A stretch of DNA of 11,942 nucleotides. Source: Alphaproteobacteria bacterium (lineage in GTDB: Bacteria > Pseudomonadota > Alphaproteobacteria > UBA8366). Position 1 is the first letter of the stretch. Each line of letters opens with the position of its first letter. The notes beneath the pieces are model-generated. The model saw only the letters and a program-made list of their open reading frames with translations. It did no database searches and had not been told where the DNA came from. A program made the translations under genes and the position numbers. Location: contig JABJCS010000314.1 in NCBI GenBank assembly GCA_018665505.1, positions 1-11,942 on the forward strand. The letters are read 5' to 3'. Shown in pieces: positions 1 to 6,451 of the stretch.

Positions 1-1
1 A

Positions 2-208
2 CATGACGGCGCGGGCCTGTTCCCGATGCCGCAAATCCCCGGCCTGCCCCGCATCGACGGCCCATCGGCAATGACCCATTCGCCCCATGTGGGTGAACAT
101 TCGGTCGATATCCTCAAGGAGTGGGGCTACGACGACGACGCCATCGACGCCATGCTGTCAAAGAACGTTACCTTCGTCCCAGCACAAGAAGCCGAAGCAG
201 CAGAGTAG
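2..208 (+). CDS. CaiB/BaiF family CoA-transferase, C-terminal end (5' partial)
   Basis: This is the last 68 codons of a gene that begins before the window. The reading frame is open from base 2 to the TAG at 206-208. The tail has the pattern usual at the C-terminus of type III CoA-transferases: a 'P.IPGLPR' segment, a 'HSPHVGEHS' block (the AP.lGeHt motif), then 'ILKEWGYDDDAIDAML', matching the final 'vL.elGys..eI..L' helix. Type III CoA-transferases move CoA between organic acids in the cytoplasm through an aspartyl-CoA intermediate; the catalytic Asp lies outside the window. The gene converges on the alpha/beta hydrolase at 716-1516, and the repeat/GIY-YIG unit begins about 14 bp after its stop. 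The family call rests only on the tail, so the substrate is unknown. Confidence 0.8.
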   Translation, partial: HDGAGLFPMPQIPGLPRIDGPSAMTHSPHVGEHSVDILKEWGYDDDAIDAMLSKNVTFVPAQEAEAAE

Positions 209-224
209 TTTTAGGAAAGTTACT

Positions 225-332
225 CTCAGGCCCTAATTCCGGGTTCCCGCGTTGCGTGCCTCGGAAAGACGGTGATTTTTAGGATGGTCATTCCGGGGCG
301 CCCGATGGGCGAACCCGGAACTATTTCCTGAG
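225..332. repeat. 108-bp REPIN-like palindromic repeat, copy A
   Basis: This copy matches copy B (620-727) at 95 of 108 positions without gaps. Bases 268-305 are identical to 663-700 over 38 nt. It consists of two inverted hairpin arms separated by a short spacer. The right arm is well preserved: ATTCCGGG at 290-297 pairs with CCCGGAA at 314-320, and inside it CGCCC (299-303) pairs with GGGCG (307-311) around a GAT loop. The left arm has decayed, with CCCGC for CACGC at 246-250 and TCGGAAA for CCGGAAT. The ends read CTCAGG...CCTGAG. As it lies between convergent genes, it could also act as a hairpin terminator on RNA. Confidence 0.85.
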
Positions 333-334
333 CG

Positions 335-601
335 TTACACTGCGGATGATGTGATTTGGAAGTAGAGATCATCCCAATCCGGGTTGGCGGCTTCAATCAA
401 CTCGATCTTCCATTGTCGGCGCCATTTCTTGAGTTCTTTTTCGCGCACGATAGCATCGGTGATATCACCAAAAATTCCGTAGCGGACCAGCCGCTTGGTG
501 CGATGTTGCCACACGCGCTTTATCAAATCGGATGTGATGCCGACGTAAGGAAAGCCGCGTGTCATGCTGGCGACGATGTATACGTATCCGGTCTTGGACA
601 T
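335..601 (-). CDS. Small GIY-YIG endonuclease domain protein, internally shortened
   Basis: An 88-residue single-domain GIY-YIG protein counted from ATG 601. The motifs are present in order: GYVYI (residues 5-9), YVG (19-21), the conserved Arg of 'DLIKRVWQHR' (R29), H33, and the metal-binding Glu in 'REKELKKWRR' (E54), followed by the family's usual 'WKIELIEAANPDWDDLY' tail. This family nicks or cuts DNA; the cellular role of these small stand-alone versions is poorly defined. Relative to the usual form, about 14 residues between 'HR' and 'RLV' (normally a loop containing 'GFTKKYGV') are missing in frame, so activity is uncertain. Neither ATG 601 nor the upstream GTG at 643 has a clear Shine-Dalgarno sequence. 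The upstream extension would be encoded by repeat B, so I prefer 601. The gene is tightly flanked by repeats A and B. Confidence 0.8.
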   Translation of the reverse strand: MSKTGYVYIVASMTRGFPYVGITSDLIKRVWQHRTKRLVRYGIFGDITDAIVREKELKKWRRQWKIELIEAANPDWDDLYFQITSSAV

Positions 602-619
602 ACCGAGAAGTATGAAAAG

Positions 620-727
620 CTCAAGCCCTAATTCCGGGTTCACGCGATGCGTGCCCCGGAATGACGGTGATTTTTAGGATGGTCATTCCGGGGCGCCCGA
701 AGAGATAACCCGGAATTAGGGCCTGAG
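620..727. repeat. 108-bp REPIN-like palindromic repeat, copy B
   Basis: Directly oriented second copy of the 225-332 repeat. Its ends form a perfect 16-bp inverted pair (625-640 with 707-722), and an inner 13-bp pair (653-665 with 682-694) also matches. Alternatively each half folds by itself. In the left half, ATTCCGGG (631-638) pairs with CCCGGAAT (655-662) and CACGC (641-645) with GCGTG (649-653) around a GAT loop. In the right half only the outer stem survives (685-692 with 709-716), because the inner stem has decayed to GAGATA. The right end overlaps the last codons and the stop of the hydrolase at 716-1516. Confidence 0.85.
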
Positions 728-1516
728 AGACGCCGCGAGAAAATCCCGCATCAATGCGTTGAACCGCTCCACATGCTCAAGCGAGGCGAGGTGGCGGGCC
801 GGCTCCAGCCAGTGCAACGGCGCGCCGAGGGTCCGCGCCATTAATTCGGATGTCGCGGTCGGTACGCCCGGATCGTCCGGCGTGGCGATCACAATTGTCG
901 GAACTTGGATTTCCGGAAGACGCGGGGTTGTGTGGAGACCGCACATGGCGGCACTGGCGGCGACGAAACTCTCCGCGGTGAACCGGGAAATGGCACCCTC
1001 CATATACACATAGGCTGGGCTCCGTGCCGATGCGGCGGCATCCGTCAGCCAACGATCCATCAAGGGCGCGCGCACCGCCTCCATTCCGTCGCGCAAAACC
1101 AGTTCGGATCGATCGCGCCAGGCCTGCAGTTGGTCTTCCGTATATTCCGAAGTCGTATTGACGAGCGCCAGCGAGGCGACCCGGTCCGGAAAATCGAGCG
1201 CCACCGTTTGCGAAATCATCCCGCCCATGGAGACCCCGCACAGATGCACCTGGTCGATCGCTAGCACATCCATCAGCCCAATCACGTCCGCCGCCATCAT
1301 CGAGAGGGAATATGGACCGGGCGGCACCTCGCTTTCGCCATGTCCACGCGCATCGTGGCGCAACACCCGAAACCCTTCGAACGCCGGGAGATGACAATCC
1401 CAATAACGATGATCGCTGGCAAAGCAGTGATTGAGACAGACGACCGGCGCATCGGTCGGGCCGCTCAACATATAGTTCAAATCGATATCGCCCACGCGAA
1501 TCCGGTCCGGTCCCAT
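716..1516 (-). CDS. Alpha/beta hydrolase, PcaD-like (3-oxoadipate enol-lactonase family)
   Basis: A 266-residue soluble alpha/beta hydrolase, the normal length for PcaD-like enzymes. It has an 'HDARGHGES' strand-loop (residues 54-62), a nucleophile elbow GVSMGG with Ser96, an acid in 'ATPDDPGVP' (D214 or D215), and the catalytic His in 'ARHLASLEHVE' (H242). The reading frame is open well upstream, but ATG 1516 is chosen because it follows AAGAGGCG at good spacing and starts the protein at the first family-conserved strand. The earlier Met would overlap the divergent oxidoreductase gene. The last residues (LRP) and the TAA come from the right end of repeat B. The gene is divergent from the operon starting at 1578 and paralogous to its second gene. 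Substrate is unknown; enol-lactone, ester or C-C bond hydrolysis are possible. Confidence 0.85.
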   Translation of the reverse strand: MGPDRIRVGDIDLNYMLSGPTDAPVVCLNHCFASDHRYWDCHLPAFEGFRVLRHDARGHGESEVPPGPYSLSMMAADVIGLMDVLAIDQVHLCGVSMGGMISQTVALDFPDRVASLALVNTTSEYTEDQLQAWRDRSELVLRDGMEAVRAPLMDRWLTDAAASARSPAYVYMEGAISRFTAESFVAASAAMCGLHTTPRLPEIQVPTIVIATPDDPGVPTATSELMARTLGAPLHWLEPARHLASLEHVERFNALMRDFLAASLRP

Positions 1517-1577
1517 TGCTCGCCTCTTAATTGCCGCTATATCCACATGCCTCTGATCTAGTCCGGAAATGGGGCCG
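1517..1577. promoter_or_regulatory. Divergent promoter region (61 bp)
   Basis: The short gap between the 5' ends of the hydrolase (minus) and the oxidoreductase operon (plus) must hold both leaders. On the plus strand TTGCCG (1531-1536) with a 17-nt spacer leads to TGATCT (1554-1559), a weak match to -35/-10. I see no convincing palindromic operator. The evidence is positional rather than from a strong motif. Confidence 0.35.
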
Positions 1578-2594
1578 ATGCCAGCCGATACGAACCGCCG
1601 ATTTGTTCTAAAATCCCGCCCCTCAGATCTGCCGGATGCTTCGCATTTCACGATCGAGAACGCGTCGATCCCAACGCCGACAGCAGATGAATTACTGATT
1701 CGCATTCTGTTGGCAGCACTTTCTCCCTGGCAGGGCCAACGGCTCAAGGATTTCGAGAACTACACCAAACCCTTTCAAATTGGCGAGTTGATCGACTGCG
1801 ATGTGCTCGGACAGGTCGTGGCCGGATCTTCCGGTGGTTTCAATGTCGGCGATCTGGTGACGGGACGCCTCGGCTGGCAGGAATACGCCGTTGCAAAACC
1901 AGCGGACCTACTGGCCGCAACGACGGGTTTCGACGAGACGCTCTGGCTGACCGCGCTCAGCTCTCCGGGCCTCACTGCCTATTGTGCCCTGGAGATGTTC
2001 GGCCGACCGATGCCGGGCGAAACGCTGGTGGTGACCTCGGCCGCCGGGTCGGTTGGGAGCTATGCGGTACAGCTCGGCAAACTCGCCGGGATGAAGGTGG
2101 TGGGCATCGCGGGTGGTAGTGAGAAATGCAGCATTGTGACGGATCGCCTCGGCGCGGACGTCTGTCTCGATCACCGGAAAGACGAATTGGCGGCCCACGT
2201 TCGAGAGGTCTGCCCTGAAGGGGTACATTTGTTTTTCGACACCGTGGGCGGCCCGATCGCCGATGCGGTGTTCGAGGGGTTGGCGAAGTTCGCCAAAGTG
2301 CTGATCGTGGGCCGGACCGTCTCCAACAACAGCGCGCGCCCGGACCTTGACCCCGTGAACATGCGGATGCTCTGGGCGCGGGAAGCCAGCATTCAATGTT
2401 TCTCCCGCTATTCCTATCCGGAGCGTTGGGGCTTCGCGCGTGAGCGCATGGCAACTCTGTGCCGGGCGGGTAAAATCACCGCCATCGACAATGTGGTTGA
2501 TGGGTTCGAACAAACGCCGTCCGCGCTGCATGATATGCTGGCGGGGAAATATACCGGCAAGGTTATGGTCCGCTACGGAGACGCCGCAAAATGA
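1578..2594 (+). CDS. Zinc-independent MDR-family NADP-dependent oxidoreductase
   Basis: A 338-residue medium-chain dehydrogenase/reductase of the zinc-free CurA / leukotriene B4 dehydrogenase-like group, which typically reduces a C=C bond conjugated to a carbonyl using NADPH. Visible features are the N-terminal GroES-like part with 'GDLVTGRLGWQEYAV' (residues 91-105), 'SSPGLTAYCALE' (128-139), the nucleotide-binding loop TSAAGSVGSYAVQLGKLAG (153-171), 'LGADVCLDHR' (191-200) and 'FFDTVGG'. The C-terminus reads 'DMLAGKYTGKVMVRYG', the usual family ending. ATG 1578 is preferred over ATG 1569 because the GGAA at 1565-1568 is at workable spacing for 1578 but abuts 1569. It is the first gene of the operon and overlaps the next by ATGA. 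Substrate is not predictable. Confidence 0.88.
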   Translation: MPADTNRRFVLKSRPSDLPDASHFTIENASIPTPTADELLIRILLAALSPWQGQRLKDFENYTKPFQIGELIDCDVLGQVVAGSSGGFNVGDLVTGRLGWQEYAVAKPADLLAATTGFDETLWLTALSSPGLTAYCALEMFGRPMPGETLVVTSAAGSVGSYAVQLGKLAGMKVVGIAGGSEKCSIVTDRLGADVCLDHRKDELAAHVREVCPEGVHLFFDTVGGPIADAVFEGLAKFAKVLIVGRTVSNNSARPDLDPVNMRMLWAREASIQCFSRYSYPERWGFARERMATLCRAGKITAIDNVVDGFEQTPSALHDMLAGKYTGKVMVRYGDAAK

Positions 2595-3400
2595 GTATCG
2601 AGAAAGTAAAGGCGGGCGACATCGAATTCGCCTATCGCTGGGACGGCAATCCGGACGGCCCGGTTGTGATGATGGCACACGCCATGGGGACCAGTCATCG
2701 CATTTGGGACCGGCAGGTGTCGGCACTCGAAGATCGCTACCGGATGTTGCGCTACGATTGGCGCGGGCACGGCGACACCGACGCACCGCCCGGGCCCTAC
2801 ACCTTGACGCAGTTTGTCGACGATGCGGTCGCGGTGATGGACGCGCTTGGCCTGGACCAGGTGAACTGGGTCGGCATTTCGACGGGCGGCATGATTGGCC
2901 AAGGATTGGGTATTCACCACCCAGAGCGCCTCTTGTCGCTCACGCTCTGCAATACGACCTCTCAATCGAATGAGTGGTATCGGGGCTGGGTCGCGGAGCG
3001 CCAAGCGGTGGTGCGCGAAGGCGGCATGGTCCCAGTCTGGAAAATGACCGACAAGCTGTGGTTCACCGATGCCTTCGCTGACGCCGCGAACGACGATTAT
3101 CACGCCGTCCGCAAGGTCATGATCGCAACCCCAGTCGATGGATATCTCGGCGGCACCTCCGCCGTCGCCGACCTCGCTTATCGGGACCAGCTACATCGCG
3201 TCACCGCGCCGACCCGTATCATCGCGGCGGGCGATGATGTGGTGACACCCATCGAGCGCTCGACGGATATTCGCGACCGCATCGCAGGATCGAAGCTCGA
3301 CATTATCGACGGCCAGAGACACTTCTCTAATGTAGAAGTGCCGGATGTGTTTAATATCATTCTGCGGCGCGGCCTGGACGAGATGACAGCGAAGGAATAG
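2591..3400 (+). CDS. Alpha/beta hydrolase, PcaD-like, second paralogue
   Basis: A 269-residue alpha/beta hydrolase. It has 'RYDWRGHGDTDAPPGPYTL' (residues 54-72), a nucleophile elbow GISTGG with Ser97, an acid in 'AAGDDVVTP' (D215 or D216), and a catalytic His in 'GQRHFSNVE' (H244). It is clearly related to the hydrolase at 716-1516: both share 'GDI', the PVV strand, 'GHG', 'PPGPY', 'LDQV', the elbow and 'NTTS'. The ATG overlaps the oxidoreductase stop (ATGA at 2591-2594), implying translational coupling. The lid region with 'VWKMTDKLWFTD' differs from the first paralogue, which suggests a different substrate. PcaD-like enzymes hydrolyse enol-lactones in aromatic degradation, but related enzymes cleave esters, amides or C-C bonds. 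Confidence 0.88.
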   Translation: MSIEKVKAGDIEFAYRWDGNPDGPVVMMAHAMGTSHRIWDRQVSALEDRYRMLRYDWRGHGDTDAPPGPYTLTQFVDDAVAVMDALGLDQVNWVGISTGGMIGQGLGIHHPERLLSLTLCNTTSQSNEWYRGWVAERQAVVREGGMVPVWKMTDKLWFTDAFADAANDDYHAVRKVMIATPVDGYLGGTSAVADLAYRDQLHRVTAPTRIIAAGDDVVTPIERSTDIRDRIAGSKLDIIDGQRHFSNVEVPDVFNIILRRGLDEMTAKE

Positions 3401-3403
3401 GCG

Positions 3404-5128
3404 ATGACCAAGACCAAGCGTCCCGAGGTTATGGCGACCCAGCATATGGTGGTCGCAGGCCATCCCTTGGCGGCCCAAGCGGGGTTACAAATCCTCGAAG
3501 CGGGCGGCAATGCGATCGATGCTGGCGTTGCGGTCGGTCTCGCGATCAATGTGTTGGAAAGCGAAATGACCTGCTTTGCCGGGGTCGCGCCGTCGATGAT
3601 TCGAATGGGAGCGACCGGTGTCGTGCAGAATTTCGTCGGGGTTGGCCCCTGGCCGCGTGCTCTCGACGCTGAGTATTTCCACAAACATCACGGTGGATTA
3701 GTGCCGGAAGGGATTCTCAACACCGTCGTGCCCGCCGCTCCCGATATCTGGCTGACAGCCCTGCAACGCTTCGGCACGATGTCCTTCACCGAGGTTGCGT
3801 CCGCCGCTATCCGCTTGGCCCGCGACGGCTTTCCTATGTATCCATTCATGGTCGAAGTACTCGGCGAACACCTTGATGAGTTCAAACATCTGCCGGGCAC
3901 CGCCGATATCTTTTATCCGAATGGCGCCCTGCCGCCCGTGGGCGAACGGTTCGTCCAAACAGATCTCGGCAAAACCCTGCAATATCTCTGCGATGAGGAA
4001 ACGGCAGCCGCATCGGGCGGACGGGACGCCGGGATCGATGCTGCGCGGCGCGCCTTTTACGCAGGCGATATCGCGGCGGCCATCGTGCGCCAACAAGAAG
4101 ACGAAGGCGGGTTGATGACCCGCGAGGATTTAGCCGAATTCCGAGCCGAGATCGAAGATCCAGCCCGTGCCACGTTCGGCGAGTACGAGCTCTACGGCTG
4201 CGGCCCGTGGTGTCAGGGCCCGATGATCCTCGGCGCGGCACAAATGCTGAGCGGCATGGACTTGGACGGCATGGGACACAACAGCGCGGATTATATCCAT
4301 GCGGTCGTCGAAGCCTTGAAACTTTCCGCCGCCGACCGGGAGGCCTATTTCGGCGACCCGATGCAAATCGACGTGCCGCTCGACCGCTTGCTTGATGCCG
4401 AATACAGCCGGTCGCGGCGCGAGAGTATCGATCCAGCCCGCGCATATCCGGGCATGCCGCCCGCAGGACAACTCGACGGATATGAAATTCCCGCCTGGCA
4501 GGCCGACCCGTCGGCCGGGCCAGGCCAGACCGCCGCTAACCCGCTCGAGACATCGTACTTCTGCGTTATCGACGGCGACGGCAATCTGTTCTCCGCCACG
4601 CCGAGCGACCCGACGACAAGCGGCGCAGTCGTCCCCGGCCTTGGCATCACTACATCGCGCTGGGGCTCGCGCGCCCACACAGGGGCGGACCATCCGGCTC
4701 GGGTCGGCCCCGGCTGGCGGCCCCGCATGTCGGCCAACCCGATGCTCGCGGTAAAACCGGGCGAAACTGTTTTGCCGCTGGGCTCCCCCGGCAGCGAAGT
4801 CCTGGGCCAAGCGCAGTTGCAGGTATTATTGAACATCCTGGTCTTCGGCATGACTCCACAAGCTGCCGTCGAGGCGCCGCGTTTCGCCAGCTTCAGCTGG
4901 CCCGCCTCTGCCCTGCCGCACGCCTATCACCCGGCGCGCCTGAAAGTCGAGCGCGGGGTCGGTGAGGAAGTCGGTCAAACACTCGCCGCGCGCGGTCACG
5001 AGATACAGTGGTGGCCGGACCAGGAATGGCGCGCCGGATCGGTGTGCACCATCCGCGCCGACCAATCGAATGGCATCCTTCACGGCGGCGCCGACCCCCG
5101 GCGCATGGCCTATGCGGTCGGATGGTGA
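3404..5128 (+). CDS. Gamma-glutamyltransferase-family Ntn hydrolase, cytoplasmic, atypical substrate pocket
   Basis: A 574-residue protein, full length for the GGT superfamily, with no signal peptide, so probably cytoplasmic. The N-terminal 'AGHPLAAQAGLQILEAGGNAIDAGVAV' block (from residue 18) and 'GLVPEGILNTVVPAAPDIW' are family hallmarks. The probable autoprocessing and catalytic Thr is T383 in 'ETSYFCVIDGDGN', matching 'TTHYSVVDKDGN' in classical enzymes; GSPGS (460-464) matches the oxyanion GSPGG. Aligned by eye to E. coli GGT, the residues that hold the glutamyl group are changed: Arg114 becomes V78, Asn411 becomes P403, the Asp433 segment is absent, and Ser462 becomes M442. A non-glutamyl amide or acyl substrate is therefore likely; oxamate amidohydrolase (HpxW) is a precedent for such divergence. 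AAGGA at 3392-3396 serves the ATG, 3 bp after the hydrolase stop. Confidence 0.85.
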   Translation: MTKTKRPEVMATQHMVVAGHPLAAQAGLQILEAGGNAIDAGVAVGLAINVLESEMTCFAGVAPSMIRMGATGVVQNFVGVGPWPRALDAEYFHKHHGGLVPEGILNTVVPAAPDIWLTALQRFGTMSFTEVASAAIRLARDGFPMYPFMVEVLGEHLDEFKHLPGTADIFYPNGALPPVGERFVQTDLGKTLQYLCDEETAAASGGRDAGIDAARRAFYAGDIAAAIVRQQEDEGGLMTREDLAEFRAEIEDPARATFGEYELYGCGPWCQGPMILGAAQMLSGMDLDGMGHNSADYIHAVVEALKLSAADREAYFGDPMQIDVPLDRLLDAEYSRSRRESIDPARAYPGMPPAGQLDGYEIPAWQADPSAGPGQTAANPLETSYFCVIDGDGNLFSATPSDPTTSGAVVPGLGITTSRWGSRAHTGADHPARVGPGWRPRMSANPMLAVKPGETVLPLGSPGSEVLGQAQLQVLLNILVFGMTPQAAVEAPRFASFSWPASALPHAYHPARLKVERGVGEEVGQTLAARGHEIQWWPDQEWRAGSVCTIRADQSNGILHGGADPRRMAYAVGW

Positions 5129-5170
5129 TATTCCCTCCGACAACTTTTCATCTTCGAACAAGAGGATCGT

Positions 5171-5830
5171 ATGTATTACGACAGCATTAAGAACGAGCAC
5201 GGATTGAAGCACGATCCGTTTAAGGCACTGGTCGCACCTCGGCCCATCGGTTGGGTCTCCACCGTGGATCAAGAAGGTGTCCTCAATTTGGCACCTTATA
5301 GTTTTTTTAACGCGGTCAGCGACCGGCCTCACTACGTCATGTTCGTCTCTGCACAACGCAAGGACAGCCTGCGCAATATCGAAGCGAATGGTGAGTTCAC
5401 CTGTTCCATTTCGACTATGGATACGCGGGACGGCATGAATGTTTCGTCCGCACCCGTGGAGGCGTTGGCAGACGAGTTCACGCTCGCCGAATTGGAGACC
5501 GCGCCTTCACATTTCGTGAAACCGCCACGCGTCGCCCGCGCACCCGCATCGCTTGAATGCCGGCATTGGAAAACCGTCGAACTGCCGGACGTCAGCGGTG
5601 ATAATGGGCATTTCATCATCATCGGTGAAGTCGTCGGCATCTTCATCGACGATGCTGTTATCAAGGATGGAATTGTGGACACCGCCGCGATGCGGCCCTT
5701 AGCGCGCATGGGCTATATGGACTACGCCGTGATAACGCCGGAAACCTCGTTCACCCTCGGACGCCCGCAGGTGCAAGATGACGGTTCGGTGAAAATTCCC
5801 GAGGGGGACTGGGACGGAGTCTACCGCTAG
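5171..5830 (+). CDS. Flavin reductase family protein (FMN-binding split barrel)
   Basis: A 219-residue protein of the flavin reductase-like split-barrel family. The N-terminus shows the characteristic 'LVAPRPIGWVSTVDQEGVLNLAPYSFFN' (residues 20-47), followed by 'PHYVMFVSAQRKDSLRNIEANGEFTCSI' (residues 53-80) and, later, 'HFIIIGEVVGIFIDDAV'. Members bind FMN and either supply reduced flavin to a monooxygenase or carry out small reductions themselves; the subgroup with the APRPIGWVST motif is often of unknown function. An AGAGG about 6 bp before ATG 5171 supports the start. It follows the GGT-like gene by 42 bp and probably closes that operon. No obvious two-component oxygenase partner lies in this operon. 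Its stop shares CTAG with the convergent gene. Confidence 0.88.
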   Translation: MYYDSIKNEHGLKHDPFKALVAPRPIGWVSTVDQEGVLNLAPYSFFNAVSDRPHYVMFVSAQRKDSLRNIEANGEFTCSISTMDTRDGMNVSSAPVEALADEFTLAELETAPSHFVKPPRVARAPASLECRHWKTVELPDVSGDNGHFIIIGEVVGIFIDDAVIKDGIVDTAAMRPLARMGYMDYAVITPETSFTLGRPQVQDDGSVKIPEGDWDGVYR

Positions 5831-6414
5831 CGTAGACCGTCTTCTCCCTCGGCATCCTCTGCCTCAAGGCCACCGACCCGAGGCAGGGGACGACCGGAAT
5901 CCGTGACCGCGACGGCGACGAGAATTTCATCGGCGCGGGGCGCATCGTTGACCCACACTTCCATACCGTCGAAATGGCTACGCACATAAGCTGCGTCCTT
6001 ATGGCCAAGCGGGATGTCCAAGGTTTGACCCGGCCCGCCACGTTTCTTCGAGGAAGGCACGAGAGCAGCCCCTTTCTCAACGGCGATGCGGAGCGGCGTG
6101 CCAAGCTTCGGGTGCAGGATCGCCGCCGCGTGTTCCAATTCACCGTCGACACCGACCAAGGCCGCCTTGCCGTAACTCTCGACCGCGCCGGGCATGATGC
6201 CCAAGGCGGCGACGGCGCGGTCGCCCAAGAGCGTTCCCAACTCCGCACCGATGTCGATCAACTCTGACAGATCCTCCACATAGCGACCCGCGAACGGATT
6301 TTCGATCACCGCGATCGCGGCAGCCCGGCGCGTCGGCGGATCGATTACGCGGCCCATTTCACGATGGATTTCGTCTGTGACAGTCACGAGTTTACGGATC
6401 ACGGCACGGCTCAT
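5827..6414 (-). CDS. Amino acid synthesis family protein (AA_synth / DUF1185)
   Basis: A 195-residue protein matching the AA_synth family (formerly DUF1185) by its opening 'IRKLVTVTDEIHREMGR', 'IAVIENPFAGRYVEDLSELIDIGAELG' (residues 34-60), 'GKAALVGVDGELEHAAAILHPKLG' and 'GHKDAAYVRSHFDGMEVWVNDAPRADEILVAVAVTDSGRPLPR'. Despite the name, the biochemical role of the family is not established. The start is well supported by AAGGAGAGGAG just upstream of ATG 6414. The stop (5827-5829) overlaps the flavin reductase stop (5828-5830) in a single CTAG, so the two genes converge with no room for a terminator. It is divergent from the thioredoxin-like gene. Confidence 0.87.
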   Translation of the reverse strand: MSRAVIRKLVTVTDEIHREMGRVIDPPTRRAAAIAVIENPFAGRYVEDLSELIDIGAELGTLLGDRAVAALGIMPGAVESYGKAALVGVDGELEHAAAILHPKLGTPLRIAVEKGAALVPSSKKRGGPGQTLDIPLGHKDAAYVRSHFDGMEVWVNDAPRADEILVAVAVTDSGRPLPRVGGLEAEDAEGEDGLR

Positions 6415-6451
6415 TGTCTCTCCTCTCCTTTATACGCGCATCGAGGCTAGC

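Larger units (their letters stand above)
223..729. mobile_element. Composite repeat-GIY-YIG-repeat unit with perfect 23-bp terminal inverted repeats
   Basis: Bases 223-245 and 707-729 are perfect reverse complements over 23 bp; extension fails at 222/730 outside and 246/706 inside. Between them lie a 108-bp repeat (225-332), a GIY-YIG gene (335-601, minus) and a second, directly oriented copy of the repeat (620-727). No target-site duplication is visible at either edge, and there is no transposase other than the GIY-YIG nuclease. The unit fills the space between two convergent genes, a typical position for REP-type sequences. Calling it mobile is inference: it may instead be two resident REPIN-like repeats that bracket or mobilise a nuclease gene. 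Confidence 0.55.

Noticed and set aside
231..722. CRISPR array
   Set aside because: Only two copies are present, they are long and palindromic, and the intervening DNA is a protein-coding gene rather than a spacer.
213..739. Target-site duplication around the GIY-YIG unit
   Set aside because: The bases flanking 223 and 729 (and the alternative edges 225/727) do not repeat each other, so classical cut-and-paste insertion is not supported.
1517..1747. N-terminal extension of the hydrolase to an upstream Met (77 extra residues)
   Set aside because: It overlaps the divergent oxidoreductase start, has no family-like sequence, and ATG 1516 has a clear AAGAGGCG ribosome site and starts at the conserved first strand.
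1908..2786. 292-codon open frame on the minus strand
   Set aside because: It is antisense to the well-supported oxidoreductase and hydrolase genes, Arg/Pro-rich, and matches no family; a GC-driven shadow frame.
4130..4810. 226-codon open frame on the minus strand inside the GGT-like gene
   Set aside because: It is antisense to conserved GGT motifs and its composition is that of a shadow frame.
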